From contig NZ_AP036014.1 in NCBI RefSeq assembly GCF_003402415.2, forward strand, positions 1,674,001-1,738,000: a DNA stretch of 64,000 bases, read 5' to 3'. This stretch comes from Cupidesulfovibrio sp000226255 (lineage in GTDB: Bacteria > Desulfobacterota > Desulfovibrionia > Desulfovibrionales > Desulfovibrionaceae). Under the pieces are notes generated by a model. It was not told where the DNA came from. It saw nothing but the letters and a program-made list of their open reading frames with translations, and ran no database searches. Of this stretch, positions 50,719 through 59,911 are shown one piece after another. The position numbers and the translations under genes are program-made. Each line of letters begins with the position of its first letter. The stretch's first letter is position 1.

Positions 50719-51825
50719 TCAGCGCTTCCGTCCGTTCTTCCCGTCCTTCCTGCCCGCCGCGCAACATTGCCCCGCCCCTGCTGGCGGGACTTTTTTGCTT
50801 GTCGTCCTTCCCCCCGTCACTTCCGCAGTACCGCAACATGCCATGCCCTCCGTGCCCGGCCCGACTTGCCTGTCGGGCCTGTCTTGCTTGCTCGGCCTGT
50901 CTGGCGTTGCCATCAGCGCCTGGCCGCCGTCCCTGCCGCACGAGATGCGCGGCGGCATCTCGTGCATCAGTTCCAGCCATGCGGCCGCCGCCGGGGACAG
51001 GCTGTGCCCCTTGCGCCAGGCCAGCACCGCGCGCCAGCGCAGTTCGTCGTCGTCCAGCAGGGCGCGGTGGACGCCGTCGGGCAGCGGTTCCGTCAGCATC
51101 AGGCGCGGCACCAGCGCCACGCCAAGCCCGGCGGCCACCAGGCTGATGATGAAGGGTATCTGGCCGCTGCACAGGGTTTCGTCCAGACGCACCCCCTGTT
51201 TCAGGCAGCGGTCGCGGATGCGCGCGTTGAGCGCGAAGCCCTGCTCGAACTGGATGAACGCGCTGCCGTCCAGGTCGTGCAGGCACAGGGCCTCGCGGCC
51301 CTGCAAGGGGTGCCCTTGCGGCAGCAGGGCCATGAGCGGCTCGTCGCACAGGGGCGATACCTCGAACTGGCCGGATACGGGCAGCAGGGCCAGGGCCATT
51401 TCCAGTTCGCCGCGCAGCACGTCCTCTTCCAGCGCATAGCAGCCCTTTTCGCGCAGTTCTATGCGCACCCCCGGGTAGCGGCGGCGGTATTGGGCGAACT
51501 GCCGGGCGAAAAGCAGGGTGCTGCCCACCGGCGGCACGCCGAAGCGCAGCGTGCCCCGGCGCACGTTGCGCAGGTCGTCCAGTTCCGCATCCATGGCCTC
51601 CTTTTCGGCCAGCATGGCCAGCGCGCGGCGGTAGGTCACCTCGCCCGCCGCCGTCAGGGTCACTCCCGCCGGGGTGCGTTCCAGCAGGATGGCCCCGCAG
51701 TCCTCCTCCAGCCCGCGCACGGCCTTGCTGACCGTGGATTGGGTGGCGCACACGGCCTGCGCGGCGGCGGAAAACCCGCCCGCGCGAACCACCTCCACAA
51801 AGCTGCGCAATACCCTGAGGTGCAT
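50719..51825 (-). CDS. LysR family transcriptional regulator
   Basis: Regulator of 368 aa, longer than the usual 290-320. The helix-turn-helix is MHLRVLRSFVEVVRAGGFSAAAQ with ATQSTVSKAVRGLEE. The effector-binding domain runs to about residue 290 (GTLRFGVPPVGSTLLFA, VAAGLGVALVPRLML). A further 70 residues are low complexity and basic, probably disordered. It is divergent from the lactate permease across 230 bp, so it likely controls that gene. A LysR-type dyad lies just upstream of its start. Confidence 0.9.
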   Translation of the reverse strand: MHLRVLRSFVEVVRAGGFSAAAQAVCATQSTVSKAVRGLEEDCGAILLERTPAGVTLTAAGEVTYRRALAMLAEKEAMDAELDDLRNVRRGTLRFGVPPVGSTLLFARQFAQYRRRYPGVRIELREKGCYALEEDVLRGELEMALALLPVSGQFEVSPLCDEPLMALLPQGHPLQGREALCLHDLDGSAFIQFEQGFALNARIRDRCLKQGVRLDETLCSGQIPFIISLVAAGLGVALVPRLMLTEPLPDGVHRALLDDDELRWRAVLAWRKGHSLSPAAAAWLELMHEMPPRISCGRDGGQALMATPDRPSKQDRPDRQVGPGTEGMACCGTAEVTGGRTTSKKVPPAGAGQCCAAGRKDGKNGRKR

Positions 51826-51851
51826 GGCTATTCCGTTTTCGACTGGGGTTC

Positions 51852-51866
51852 ATGAAGACAATTCAT
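51852..51866. promoter_or_regulatory. T-N11-A dyad, candidate LysR operator
   Basis: ATGAA-GACAA-TTCAT, perfect 5-bp arms, T and A at the spacing of the LysR consensus (T 51853, A 51865). It is 27 bp upstream of the LysR start and in the shared region with the lactate permease. Confidence 0.55.
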
Positions 51867-52055
51867 TTCACAACTGCCAGACCCCTTGGCTAACAGCAGA
51901 AGCAGCGAGGTTCAAGCGGCCACGGTGCCGTTTCCGCCGCCCGGCATCGCGCGGGCGGACGGGAATGTGGCCGCGCCACGCACCATGCGGCCAGCCGCCG
52001 CGCACGCGGTGCGCGCGCGGGGTCGTCCATGCACGTCAAACCACAGGGGGCATTC

Positions 52056-53687
52056 ATGAACTGGGTGCAGCAGTACGATCCGTTTTCCAACATCGCCGCA
52101 TCGGCCTGCGTGGCCATGCTGCCGCTGGCGATACTCTTCTACATGCTGGCCGTGCGGCGGGCCAAGGGCCACATGGCCGCCGCGCTGGGGCTGGCCGGTG
52201 CGCTGTGCGCCGCCGTGGGCGTGTGGGGCATGCCCGTGGGCCTTGCGGTCAACGCCACGCTGTACGGCATGGCCATGGGGCTGTTCCCGATCATCTGGAT
52301 CGTGCTGACGGCCGTGTGGCTGTACAACATGACCGTGGAATCGGGCGAGTTCGAGATCATCAAGGGCTCGCTGGCCCGGCTTACCGACGACCGGCGGTTG
52401 CAGGCCCTGTTCATCGCCTTTGCCTTCGGCGCGTTTCTGGAAGGCACGGCGGGTTTCGGCACGCCGGTGGCCATCACGGCGGCCATGCTGATGGGGCTGG
52501 GCTTCAGCCCGGTGTACGCCGGGGGCATTTGCCTGGTGGCCAACACCGCGCCCGTGGCCTTCGGGGCGCTGGGCATCCCGGTCATCGTGGCCAGCCAGGT
52601 CAGCGGCCTGGACGTGACCACGCTCAGCCAGTACGTGGGGCGGCAGCTGCCGGTGTTCGCGCTGGTGGTGCCGCTGTGGATGACCGTGGTCATGTGCGGT
52701 TTCCGCCGGTCCATGGAGGTGCTGCCCGCCATAGTGGTAGCCAGCGTGTGCTTCAGCGGCACGCAGTTCCTGTTCGCCGAACTGCATGGCCCCACGTTGC
52801 CCGACGTCATGGCGGCCATCGTGACGATCATCGGCCTGCTGGTGCTGTTGCGCTTCTGGAGGCCTGCCAGCACCTGGCACTTTGCCGATGAACAGCCCGC
52901 CAGCGCGGCGGCCAGCGCCCACCACTCCACCGGCGAGATCCTGCGGGCCTGGGCTCCGTACGCCATTCTGGCGGTGTTCGTCTTTTTCTGGGGGCTGGAC
53001 GGCGTGAAGGCCGGGCTGAACAAGGTGTACATCCAGGCCATCGAATGGCCGGGCCTGCACGGCGCCATCGCCAAGACCGTGCCCATCGTGGCCAAGGATG
53101 CGCCTTATGCGGCCAAGTACACCTTGAACCTGCTGTCGGCCGGGGGCACCGCCATCCTGCTGGCGGGGTTGCTGTCGGTGCCCATAATGCCGGGCTACGG
53201 CATGAAGCGGGCCATCGGCTGCTTCTGGCGAACCTGCCACCAACTGCGCTTTCCGGTGCTGACCATCATGCTCATCCTCGGGCTTGCGCAACTCATGAAC
53301 TATTCCGGCATGAGTTCGACCCTCGGCATCGCCTTCACCCACACCGGCGCGCTGTTCCCGTTCTTCGCGCCCATCATGGGCTGGCTTGGCGTGTTCCTGA
53401 CCGGTTCGAACACCTCGTCCAACGCGTTGTTCGGCAGCATGCAGCAGGCCACGGCCCGCGCCGTGGGCGTGGACCCGTACCTGACCGTGGCCGCCAACGC
53501 CACCGGCGGGGTGACCGGCAAGATGATCTCGCCGCAGTCCATCTCGGTGGCCACGGCCTCCACCCACACCGTGGGCCAGGAAGGGGCGCTGTTCCGCTTC
53601 GCCCTTGGGCACAGCATCGCCATGACCCTTGTGATCAGCGTGCTGGTGACGCTGCAAGCCTACGTCATTGGCTGGATGCTGCCCTAA
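52056..53687 (+). CDS. lctP: L-lactate permease
   Basis: Inner-membrane lactate transporter (LctP family), 543 aa, with about 12-14 hydrophobic helices. Signatures are FIAFAFGAFLEGTAGFGTPV, LVANTAPVAFGALGIPV, TGSNTSSNALFGSMQ and GKMISPQSISVATAS. The start ATG 52056 (MNWVQQYDPFSN) has AGGGGG; ATG 52029 is in frame but less likely. Lactate is a main electron donor of Desulfovibrio. It is followed by several hairpins. Confidence 0.95.
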   Translation: MNWVQQYDPFSNIAASACVAMLPLAILFYMLAVRRAKGHMAAALGLAGALCAAVGVWGMPVGLAVNATLYGMAMGLFPIIWIVLTAVWLYNMTVESGEFEIIKGSLARLTDDRRLQALFIAFAFGAFLEGTAGFGTPVAITAAMLMGLGFSPVYAGGICLVANTAPVAFGALGIPVIVASQVSGLDVTTLSQYVGRQLPVFALVVPLWMTVVMCGFRRSMEVLPAIVVASVCFSGTQFLFAELHGPTLPDVMAAIVTIIGLLVLLRFWRPASTWHFADEQPASAAASAHHSTGEILRAWAPYAILAVFVFFWGLDGVKAGLNKVYIQAIEWPGLHGAIAKTVPIVAKDAPYAAKYTLNLLSAGGTAILLAGLLSVPIMPGYGMKRAIGCFWRTCHQLRFPVLTIMLILGLAQLMNYSGMSSTLGIAFTHTGALFPFFAPIMGWLGVFLTGSNTSSNALFGSMQQATARAVGVDPYLTVAANATGGVTGKMISPQSISVATASTHTVGQEGALFRFALGHSIAMTLVISVLVTLQAYVIGWMLP

Positions 53688-53725
53688 TTCGGGAAACAGC
53701 CCTGACGGGGTGATTCAAAGACGTC

Positions 53726-53758
53726 CGCCGCCCGTCGCGCCTGGCGTGACGGGCGGCG
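53726..53758. terminator. hairpin after lctP
   Basis: Eleven-bp perfect stem CGCCGCCCGTC (53726-53736) with GACGGGCGGCG (53748-53758), 38 bp after the stop. No T-run follows. Confidence 0.55.
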
Positions 53759-53774
53759 CAACATTCGTCCGAAA

Positions 53775-53810
53775 GCACGGAGCCGTGCGCTCCTCCTGTG
53801 GGCTCCGTGC
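53775..53810. terminator. second hairpin between convergent genes
   Basis: Ten-bp perfect stem GCACGGAGCC (53775-53784) with GGCTCCGTGC (53801-53810). A further CCCCCC/GGGGGG pair lies near 53838-53864. They may stop transcription from either side. Confidence 0.45.
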
Positions 53811-53895
53811 CCGCGTGCACCCGCCGGACGGACAAGCCCCCCCGCGTTGCACCGTGGGGGGGCCGTCGTGTGCGGAGCATGGCAGCCGCGTGATT

Positions 53896-56325
53896 TCAGT
53901 GCAGGGCGCGCATCTGGCACACCCCGCATTCCAGCACGTAGGCGTTGCCGGGAATGGCCTTGGCCAGGTGCTTCACGTGGGCGGCCCGTTCGCCGATTTC
54001 GTGCAGGTTGCTGCGTTCGTGGCAATCCAGCACGGCCAGCGACACCGAGACGAAGGGAAAGCGCCGCTCCATGCCGTCGCGCCCGCGCGCGGTGATCCAC
54101 CCGCGCACCTGGTCGTCGCCGCAGTAGCAGCCGCGCACCAGCCGCCCGAAGCAGCGCGTGGCGGCCCGGCACACCCGCTCGGCGTGGCGGGGCGAGGTGA
54201 TGCACACGAAGTCGTCGCCGCCGATGTGCGCCACGTAGTCGCCCTTGGCCCCGTGCCGCTGCACCGCCCACGACAGCACCTTGGCCAGCAGCAGGATGAT
54301 CCTGTCGCCGTTCTTGAAGCCGTAGGTGTCGTTGTAGCTCTTGAAGTTGTCCAGGTCCGCGTACAGCAGCGAAAAGGGCTGCCCTCCGGCCAGCCGGGTC
54401 TCCAGTTCCTTCTCCAGCGCCACGTTGCCGGGCAGGCCGGTGAGCGGGTTGGTGCCCTTGGCCAGTTCCACCTGCACCTGGGCCAGCTTGTGCAGCAGCC
54501 GCTGCACCGAAACGGTGCCCGTCAGGGCGCCGCCCCGGGTGACCAGGATGTCGTCGTAGGCCTGCAACCGATTGCGCGACATGGCCCGGCGCGCGGCGTC
54601 CTCCACCGGGGTGGTTTCCTCCACCACCAGCGGTTTGGTGTCCATGACGGCCGACACGGGCCGCTTGAAGTACAGCGCCACCCCGTACTGCGCCGAAAGC
54701 TGCCGGTTGAGGTGGTAGTCCATGATCAGCCCCAGCGGCTTGGAGCGTTCGTCCACAACGGCGATGCTGGTCAGCGGATCGGACGTCTCGAACAGTTTGC
54801 GCACTTCCCCGGCCAGGGTGGTGGCGGGCACGGTGTGGGCGGGTTCGGCCAGTTCGCCCACCGGCATGGAGCAGGCCAGGCCGCCCACGCTGGGCAGTTG
54901 CGCGGCGGGGCGCAACTCGCCGATGTCCACGTGGGTTTCCGGCTTGGGGTAGTCGGGGCGCCCCAGGTAGTAGCCCTGCCCGTAGTGCGCGCCGATGGCC
55001 ATCAGGGTGGCGGCTTCCTCGCGGGTTTCAATGCCTTCGGCGATGACCCGCGAGCCGATCTTTTCGGCGAAGCTGACGAGCGTTTCCATCAGTGCGCGGC
55101 GCACCGGGTCGCGGTTGATGTTGCGGATGAGCGACATGTCGATCTTGATGAAGTCGGGCTTCAGTTCGGCGATGGTGGCGAGGCCGGAATAGCCGGTGCC
55201 CGCGTCGTCGATGGCCACCTTGAAGCCTTGGCCCCGGTAATGCGAAAGCGTCTTGTAGAACACCCCGAAATCGCGGATGGAATGCCGCTCGGTGATCTCG
55301 AACACGATGTTCTCGGGCGCAAGGCCCATGGCCCGTACCGCTTCAAGCGTGCTGCCGGGGGTAAAGCCGGGGTCCGTCAGGGTGCGCGGGTGGATGTTCA
55401 GGAACAGCTTCTGGTCAGGGGCCAGGGTGCCCGCGCTGGCGATGGCCCGCTCGCGGCAGATGCGCTCCAGCGCGAAGAGCATGCCCAACTCCTCCGCGAT
55501 GTCGAAGAGCATCATGGGCGAATGGAAGGGCGTGTCCACCGGGCCTCGGCTGAGCGCCTCCCAGGCCATGATCCGCCCGGTGGGAAAGCGCACGATGGGC
55601 TGGTACAGGGTGCGGATGGCGTTGTCCTGCAACACGGCCTTGAAGTCGCGCGCAAGGCGCAGGTCGGAAAGGTCCATCTCCTTGCGGGCCATGGTGCGCG
55701 CCTCGCGCACGGCCTGAAAGAAGTCCTGACGGGGCTCGCCATCCGGGCGGCGTCGGTAGGTGGCGCAGCCCACGCCGATGTTCACCTCGCGCCCGGTCCA
55801 GCGCAGCACCGAATCCTTCAGGTGGTGCTGCAACTTCAGCTTCATGGTGAAGGCGGCGTCGGCCAGCCGTTGCGGGCGGGTTGCCGGTTCCGGCCAGAAC
55901 ACCAGGAATTCTCCCGATTCCAGCGGCAGCAGATGGTGGGCAGAGGCGGGCTGCCCGCTCAGGCCGGGCACCGCCGCCCACAGTCCTTCCACCAGCAGCG
56001 ACTCGATGCCGACGGTGACTTCCTCTCCGTACAGGTCGCGCACCAGCACGTGATCCACCATGCGCACCAGCAGCAGGTGCAGGGCGTCGTGCCGGGTGAC
56101 CATGTCGCGCACGGAGGCGTCGACGGATTTACGGGAATGCGGCGAATCCTGAAGGGCCGGGGCATTGGGGCCGCCGGAGCCGGAAACCTCGAAGGGGTTC
56201 AGGTCCATCAGGGTATGCGGCGCGGGCACGGCATCGGAGCGCGCCCAGCCGACGTGCGGATGGGCGGCGCCGTCGCGCTTGCGGCCGAGCATTTCCAGAA
56301 ACGGCTCAAGCCAGGTGTGTTGCAT
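53896..56325 (-). CDS. EAL-CBS-GGDEF c-di-GMP signalling protein
   Basis: An 809-aa cytoplasmic protein with an unusual domain order. Residues 70-200 look like a degenerate GGDEF domain (LESGEFLVFWPEP, then NIGVGCATYRRR). An EAL phosphodiesterase domain follows (about 225-465: AWEALSRGP, FEITERHSI, DDAGTGYSGL, KIDMSLI, AEGIETREE), with catalytic residues present. A CBS pair lies at about 485-610. A C-terminal GGDEF domain (620-790) has GGDDF instead of GGDEF. It most likely hydrolyses c-di-GMP, tuned by CBS and the GGDDF domain. No membrane helix. It stands alone. Confidence 0.88.
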   Translation of the reverse strand: MQHTWLEPFLEMLGRKRDGAAHPHVGWARSDAVPAPHTLMDLNPFEVSGSGGPNAPALQDSPHSRKSVDASVRDMVTRHDALHLLLVRMVDHVLVRDLYGEEVTVGIESLLVEGLWAAVPGLSGQPASAHHLLPLESGEFLVFWPEPATRPQRLADAAFTMKLKLQHHLKDSVLRWTGREVNIGVGCATYRRRPDGEPRQDFFQAVREARTMARKEMDLSDLRLARDFKAVLQDNAIRTLYQPIVRFPTGRIMAWEALSRGPVDTPFHSPMMLFDIAEELGMLFALERICRERAIASAGTLAPDQKLFLNIHPRTLTDPGFTPGSTLEAVRAMGLAPENIVFEITERHSIRDFGVFYKTLSHYRGQGFKVAIDDAGTGYSGLATIAELKPDFIKIDMSLIRNINRDPVRRALMETLVSFAEKIGSRVIAEGIETREEAATLMAIGAHYGQGYYLGRPDYPKPETHVDIGELRPAAQLPSVGGLACSMPVGELAEPAHTVPATTLAGEVRKLFETSDPLTSIAVVDERSKPLGLIMDYHLNRQLSAQYGVALYFKRPVSAVMDTKPLVVEETTPVEDAARRAMSRNRLQAYDDILVTRGGALTGTVSVQRLLHKLAQVQVELAKGTNPLTGLPGNVALEKELETRLAGGQPFSLLYADLDNFKSYNDTYGFKNGDRIILLLAKVLSWAVQRHGAKGDYVAHIGGDDFVCITSPRHAERVCRAATRCFGRLVRGCYCGDDQVRGWITARGRDGMERRFPFVSVSLAVLDCHERSNLHEIGERAAHVKHLAKAIPGNAYVLECGVCQMRALH

Positions 56326-56777
56326 GTATCCCCCCGGATACGCGCCAGATGGGCTGGGTGATTCCCCGTGGCGGACATGCGCGCATCACTCCGCCACAGC
56401 ATCCAGGAAGGGGCGCGCCGGGGCTGCGTCCGGTGGCGGCGGGCGGAAGTCGGCGGTCCGCGCGGAAGCGTGAAAGGCGGCAACCGTGGGCAGGCGGTGA
56501 GTGTGTCGCCCTGCCGCGCCCACGCCGGGCGTGGTGACGGTTGCGTGACGCCGCGTGGCGTCCTGTACGTCTTGCGTCAGGTAGTTAGCACGGAAGCGTG
56601 GGTGACGGCGGTGACGGATGTGTGACGATTTGCAGAAGCCCCGGCGCTGGTGCGGCAACCCATGGCACGGGCGGGGAAAGAAGAGTGGGGAACCTTCAGG
56701 GCAGAGGCTGGGCGGGGGCAGGCGCGGGGGGCGAGAGTCCGACACGCCGTATGCGAGCCAGGGAGTAGGGGGCTTCT
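56326..56777. promoter_or_regulatory. intergenic region between two minus-strand signalling genes
   Basis: About 450 bp of GC-rich sequence without a credible gene. It should hold the promoter of the EAL-GGDEF gene and the end of the kinase transcript. I see no clear terminator or promoter. Confidence 0.3.
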
Positions 56778-59516
56778 TCAAACCTGGGGCAGGCGCACCA
56801 CGAACACCGCGCCGCCATTGGGCGCTTCCTCTATGGTGATGGAGCCCTTGTGGTTGGTGACCACGATGAAGTAGGCCACGGAAAGGCCAAGGCCGGTGCC
56901 AGCGCCCGCCTCGCGCGTGGTGAAGAAGGGCTCGAAGGCGCGGCGGCGTTCTTCGGGCGACATGCCGGGGCCGTTGTCGGCCACTTCGACGCGCACGTGG
57001 GCCGGTTCGCGGGCGGTGGTCAGGGTCAGCACGGGGGGCGGTCCGTCGTCGCGCTGGGTCAGCGCCTGCGCCGCGTTCTTGAACAGGTTCAGGAACACCT
57101 GCTCCATCTCGCTGGCGGAACAGCGCACCGGCGGCAACTGCGGGTCGTAGCGGCGCACCACGGTGATGCGCTTGAAGTCGTAGTTGCGCGCCAGACTGTA
57201 GTCGGTGACGGCCAGTTCCAGGGTGCGTTCCAGCAGATCGTTGATCTGCACAGGCAACCGCGAAGGGTCGCTGCGGCGGCTGAAGGTGAGCATGTTGGCC
57301 ACGATGCGCGCCGCCCGCTCGCCTGATTCGCGGATGCCGTCCAGCAGGCTGGCGATGCGGCGTTCCACGGCGTAGGCGGACACGCTGTCAAAGGTCATGC
57401 CGTGCTGCTCCGCCGCCGCCCGGTTGGCGGGCAGGTCGTCAAGCAGCCTGCGGCGCAGGTTCTGCACACCTTGCAGGATGCCGGCGAGGGGGTTGTTGAT
57501 CTCGTGGGCCATACCCGCCGCAAGGCTGCCCACGGAAGCCATCTTTTCGGCCTGCACCATCAGGTCTTCCATGGCGGCCCGTTCGCTCACGTCGTCCAGG
57601 CGCAGGATGCCCCAGGTCTCATCGCCGGTTTCCAGCGGGATGGCGGTCACGTCCTCAACCCGGCGCACCTCGCCGGGCTGCGTGCCCGCAGGGGTATCCG
57701 TCCGGGTGACCACCCGTTCCGGCGGCGTGGCCGCGCCGTTGCGCCGCGCGGCGTGCAGCCGGGGCAGGTGGCGACCCATCTCTGGAGCTACCTCCGCCAG
57801 GGGGCGGCCGTGTGCCGCCTTTGCCGTGACGTTGAAGCGCCGTTCGGCAGCCGGGTTCCACAGCACCACCCTGTCGGCGGCATCGGCCACCACGATGGCC
57901 GAGGGCATGGCGTCCAGCACCCCCTGCAGATGGCGCTGGGCGCGCGACAGGGCGCGGTTGGCGCGCGTCAGGTCGGCCAGCAGCATCTGCCGTTCGCGTT
58001 CCGATTCCATGAGCACGGTCAGGTCGTGCAGCACGAAGGCCACGGCATCGGGTTCGCCAGCTGCGCCGCCCACGGGGTACAGGCGCAGGGCCAGCCAGCG
58101 GGCTTCGCCGTCCGGTGTGGCGTCTGGCGGAAATTCCAGCGGTTCGGTAACGATGGCCTCGCCAGCAAGGGCGGCCTCGGCCAGTCCGTGCAGCCCCGCG
58201 CGCAGCACGTACCGATCCTGCGCCAGCGTGTACGGGGTCAGGGTGTCGGACGGGCTGCCGGGCAACCCGTTGCGCCCGGCGTGCAGCCCGTGCAGGGCCA
58301 GCCATTCGGCGTTGGCCTCGCGCAGGGAGCCGTTGGGGTGCAGCAGGGCCATGGCGAAGGGGGCCTGGGTGAGCACTGCGCGGAACTGCTGTTCGCGCGC
58401 GTGCAGGGCCTGTTCGGCCTCCTTCAGGTCTGTGATGTCGGTCAGCATCACCAGTACCGCCGGGCGACCGTCCCATTCCAGCAGCACCCCGGTGCCGAAC
58501 ACCCAGCGTTCGCCCTCGGGCACGAGGATGCGCAGGGGGGGATAGGTGCCCAGCGCCTCTCCCTGCAAGCGGCGCATGTAGCGGTCCTGGGCCACGGCGC
58601 GGTCGTCGGGGTGCAGGTGCTCGATGAACGGGGTGCCCGCCACTTGCTCTATGGGGCGGCGCAGTATGTCGCCGATGCGCGGATTGACGAAGGTGAGCAG
58701 CCCATCCTGGATGACGATGATGCCTTCCTGCGCGTTCTGGAAGATGGAGCGGTACTTCAGCTCCGCCTCGGCCAGGCGCTGCTCCGTGGCCTTGCGTTCC
58801 TCCACCTCGCGCTCCAGTTCCGCGCCGCGCCGGGCAAGCGCGCCCAGGGCGGTGACGAAGGTGAGCCCCAGCAGCAGGAACACCGTCACGGCCAGGGCGG
58901 CCGTGGCCAGAATGTAGCGGCGTTCCCCCGCGTGCACGTCGCCGAGGTAGGTGCCGGTGCCGATGTAGCAGGACAGCTCGGGCAGGGGCAGCACGAACGA
59001 CAGCTTCTTTTCAGGGGAGTTGCCGCCGGGGGGCGTGTAGCGGTAGGTGAAAAACCCGCCATGGGGATTTTCACGCGCGGTGCGGATGAGCTCCACGATG
59101 ATGGCAACGCCGTCGGCATCTCGCAGCCCCAGGCCGCTGCGTCCCTCCATCTGCGGTTCGTAGGGCTGGACCAGCACGGTGCCGTCGTACCCGCTCATGA
59201 AGATGTAGTTGGGGCCGCGCGTGTCGCTGAAGGTCATGGTGCGCACCCGTTCGCGCGCCAGCACCAGGGCGTGGTCTCGCCCGTAGGCACCGGCGGCCAG
59301 CTCGTCCAGCACCGGTTGCACCTGGTTGCGGGCCAGCAGCACCATTTCGCGCAGGTGGTTGCGGCGGTATGTTTCCGCCGTTTCCCAGAAGGTGTGCACC
59401 GCGTGCAGCAGGAACAGGGTGAACACGCCGCACGCCAGCACCAGCAGCAGCCACAGTCGCCGGACGTGCGGGCTGCGCAGCAGCGAGGACAAGGTGCGGG
59501 GATGGATGGCGTTCAT
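56778..59516 (-). CDS. Cache/PAS sensor histidine kinase
   Basis: A 912-aa membrane sensor kinase. Membrane helix near 20-42; a periplasmic single Cache domain (about 45-205, with NYIFMSGYDGTVLVQP and SCYIGTGTYLGDVHA); second helix near 206-228. A coiled coil and three PAS domains follow (about 255-375, 385-510, 540-650). The phospho-acceptor His is in GMAHEINNPLAGIL (near 671). The ATPase has NLFKNAAQAL, VADNGPGM, EPFFTTREAGAGTGLGLSVAY. No receiver gene is adjacent, so its partner is unknown. Cache domains of this kind often bind small organic acids. Confidence 0.92.
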   Translation of the reverse strand: MNAIHPRTLSSLLRSPHVRRLWLLLVLACGVFTLFLLHAVHTFWETAETYRRNHLREMVLLARNQVQPVLDELAAGAYGRDHALVLARERVRTMTFSDTRGPNYIFMSGYDGTVLVQPYEPQMEGRSGLGLRDADGVAIIVELIRTARENPHGGFFTYRYTPPGGNSPEKKLSFVLPLPELSCYIGTGTYLGDVHAGERRYILATAALAVTVFLLLGLTFVTALGALARRGAELEREVEERKATEQRLAEAELKYRSIFQNAQEGIIVIQDGLLTFVNPRIGDILRRPIEQVAGTPFIEHLHPDDRAVAQDRYMRRLQGEALGTYPPLRILVPEGERWVFGTGVLLEWDGRPAVLVMLTDITDLKEAEQALHAREQQFRAVLTQAPFAMALLHPNGSLREANAEWLALHGLHAGRNGLPGSPSDTLTPYTLAQDRYVLRAGLHGLAEAALAGEAIVTEPLEFPPDATPDGEARWLALRLYPVGGAAGEPDAVAFVLHDLTVLMESERERQMLLADLTRANRALSRAQRHLQGVLDAMPSAIVVADAADRVVLWNPAAERRFNVTAKAAHGRPLAEVAPEMGRHLPRLHAARRNGAATPPERVVTRTDTPAGTQPGEVRRVEDVTAIPLETGDETWGILRLDDVSERAAMEDLMVQAEKMASVGSLAAGMAHEINNPLAGILQGVQNLRRRLLDDLPANRAAAEQHGMTFDSVSAYAVERRIASLLDGIRESGERAARIVANMLTFSRRSDPSRLPVQINDLLERTLELAVTDYSLARNYDFKRITVVRRYDPQLPPVRCSASEMEQVFLNLFKNAAQALTQRDDGPPPVLTLTTAREPAHVRVEVADNGPGMSPEERRRAFEPFFTTREAGAGTGLGLSVAYFIVVTNHKGSITIEEAPNGGAVFVVRLPQV

Positions 59517-59911
59517 GGTCTGTCCGGGCTGTTCGATGCGTCTTCGTTGCGGATGCCGGGGCGGCGGGCAGGGTTATCGCCGGACATGCAGCCTAGCATC
59601 GCGCGGTGCGGCCCGCCGTGATAAGGTGATGCCCACGTGGGGGCGTTGCGCGGCCAGACCGACACGGGCCAGTTAGAGCCTGTTTGGGCCGACTCCGGCA
59701 TGGCGCGCTTTTCTTTCCGCGCCGCTGCTGGTAGTGCTGTGCCCCACCGGCCTGCGGGTTGCGCTGGACAGGGTGCGTAAACCCCGTTGATACCTGAAAC
59801 TTGCCCCGATGGGAACAGTACCGGCGCTTCCGGGTGTTGCCGTGAGCGCTATATCCGGCCTTCGTGGGCCGCGCAATACTACCCGTGCCGGGGAGGCCCG
59901 GCGGAGAAAGG
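59517..59911. promoter_or_regulatory. divergent intergenic region
   Basis: About 395 bp between the kinase (-) and the glycosyltransferase (+). No gene is supported. The promoters of both genes should be here; none is obvious by eye. Confidence 0.3.
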
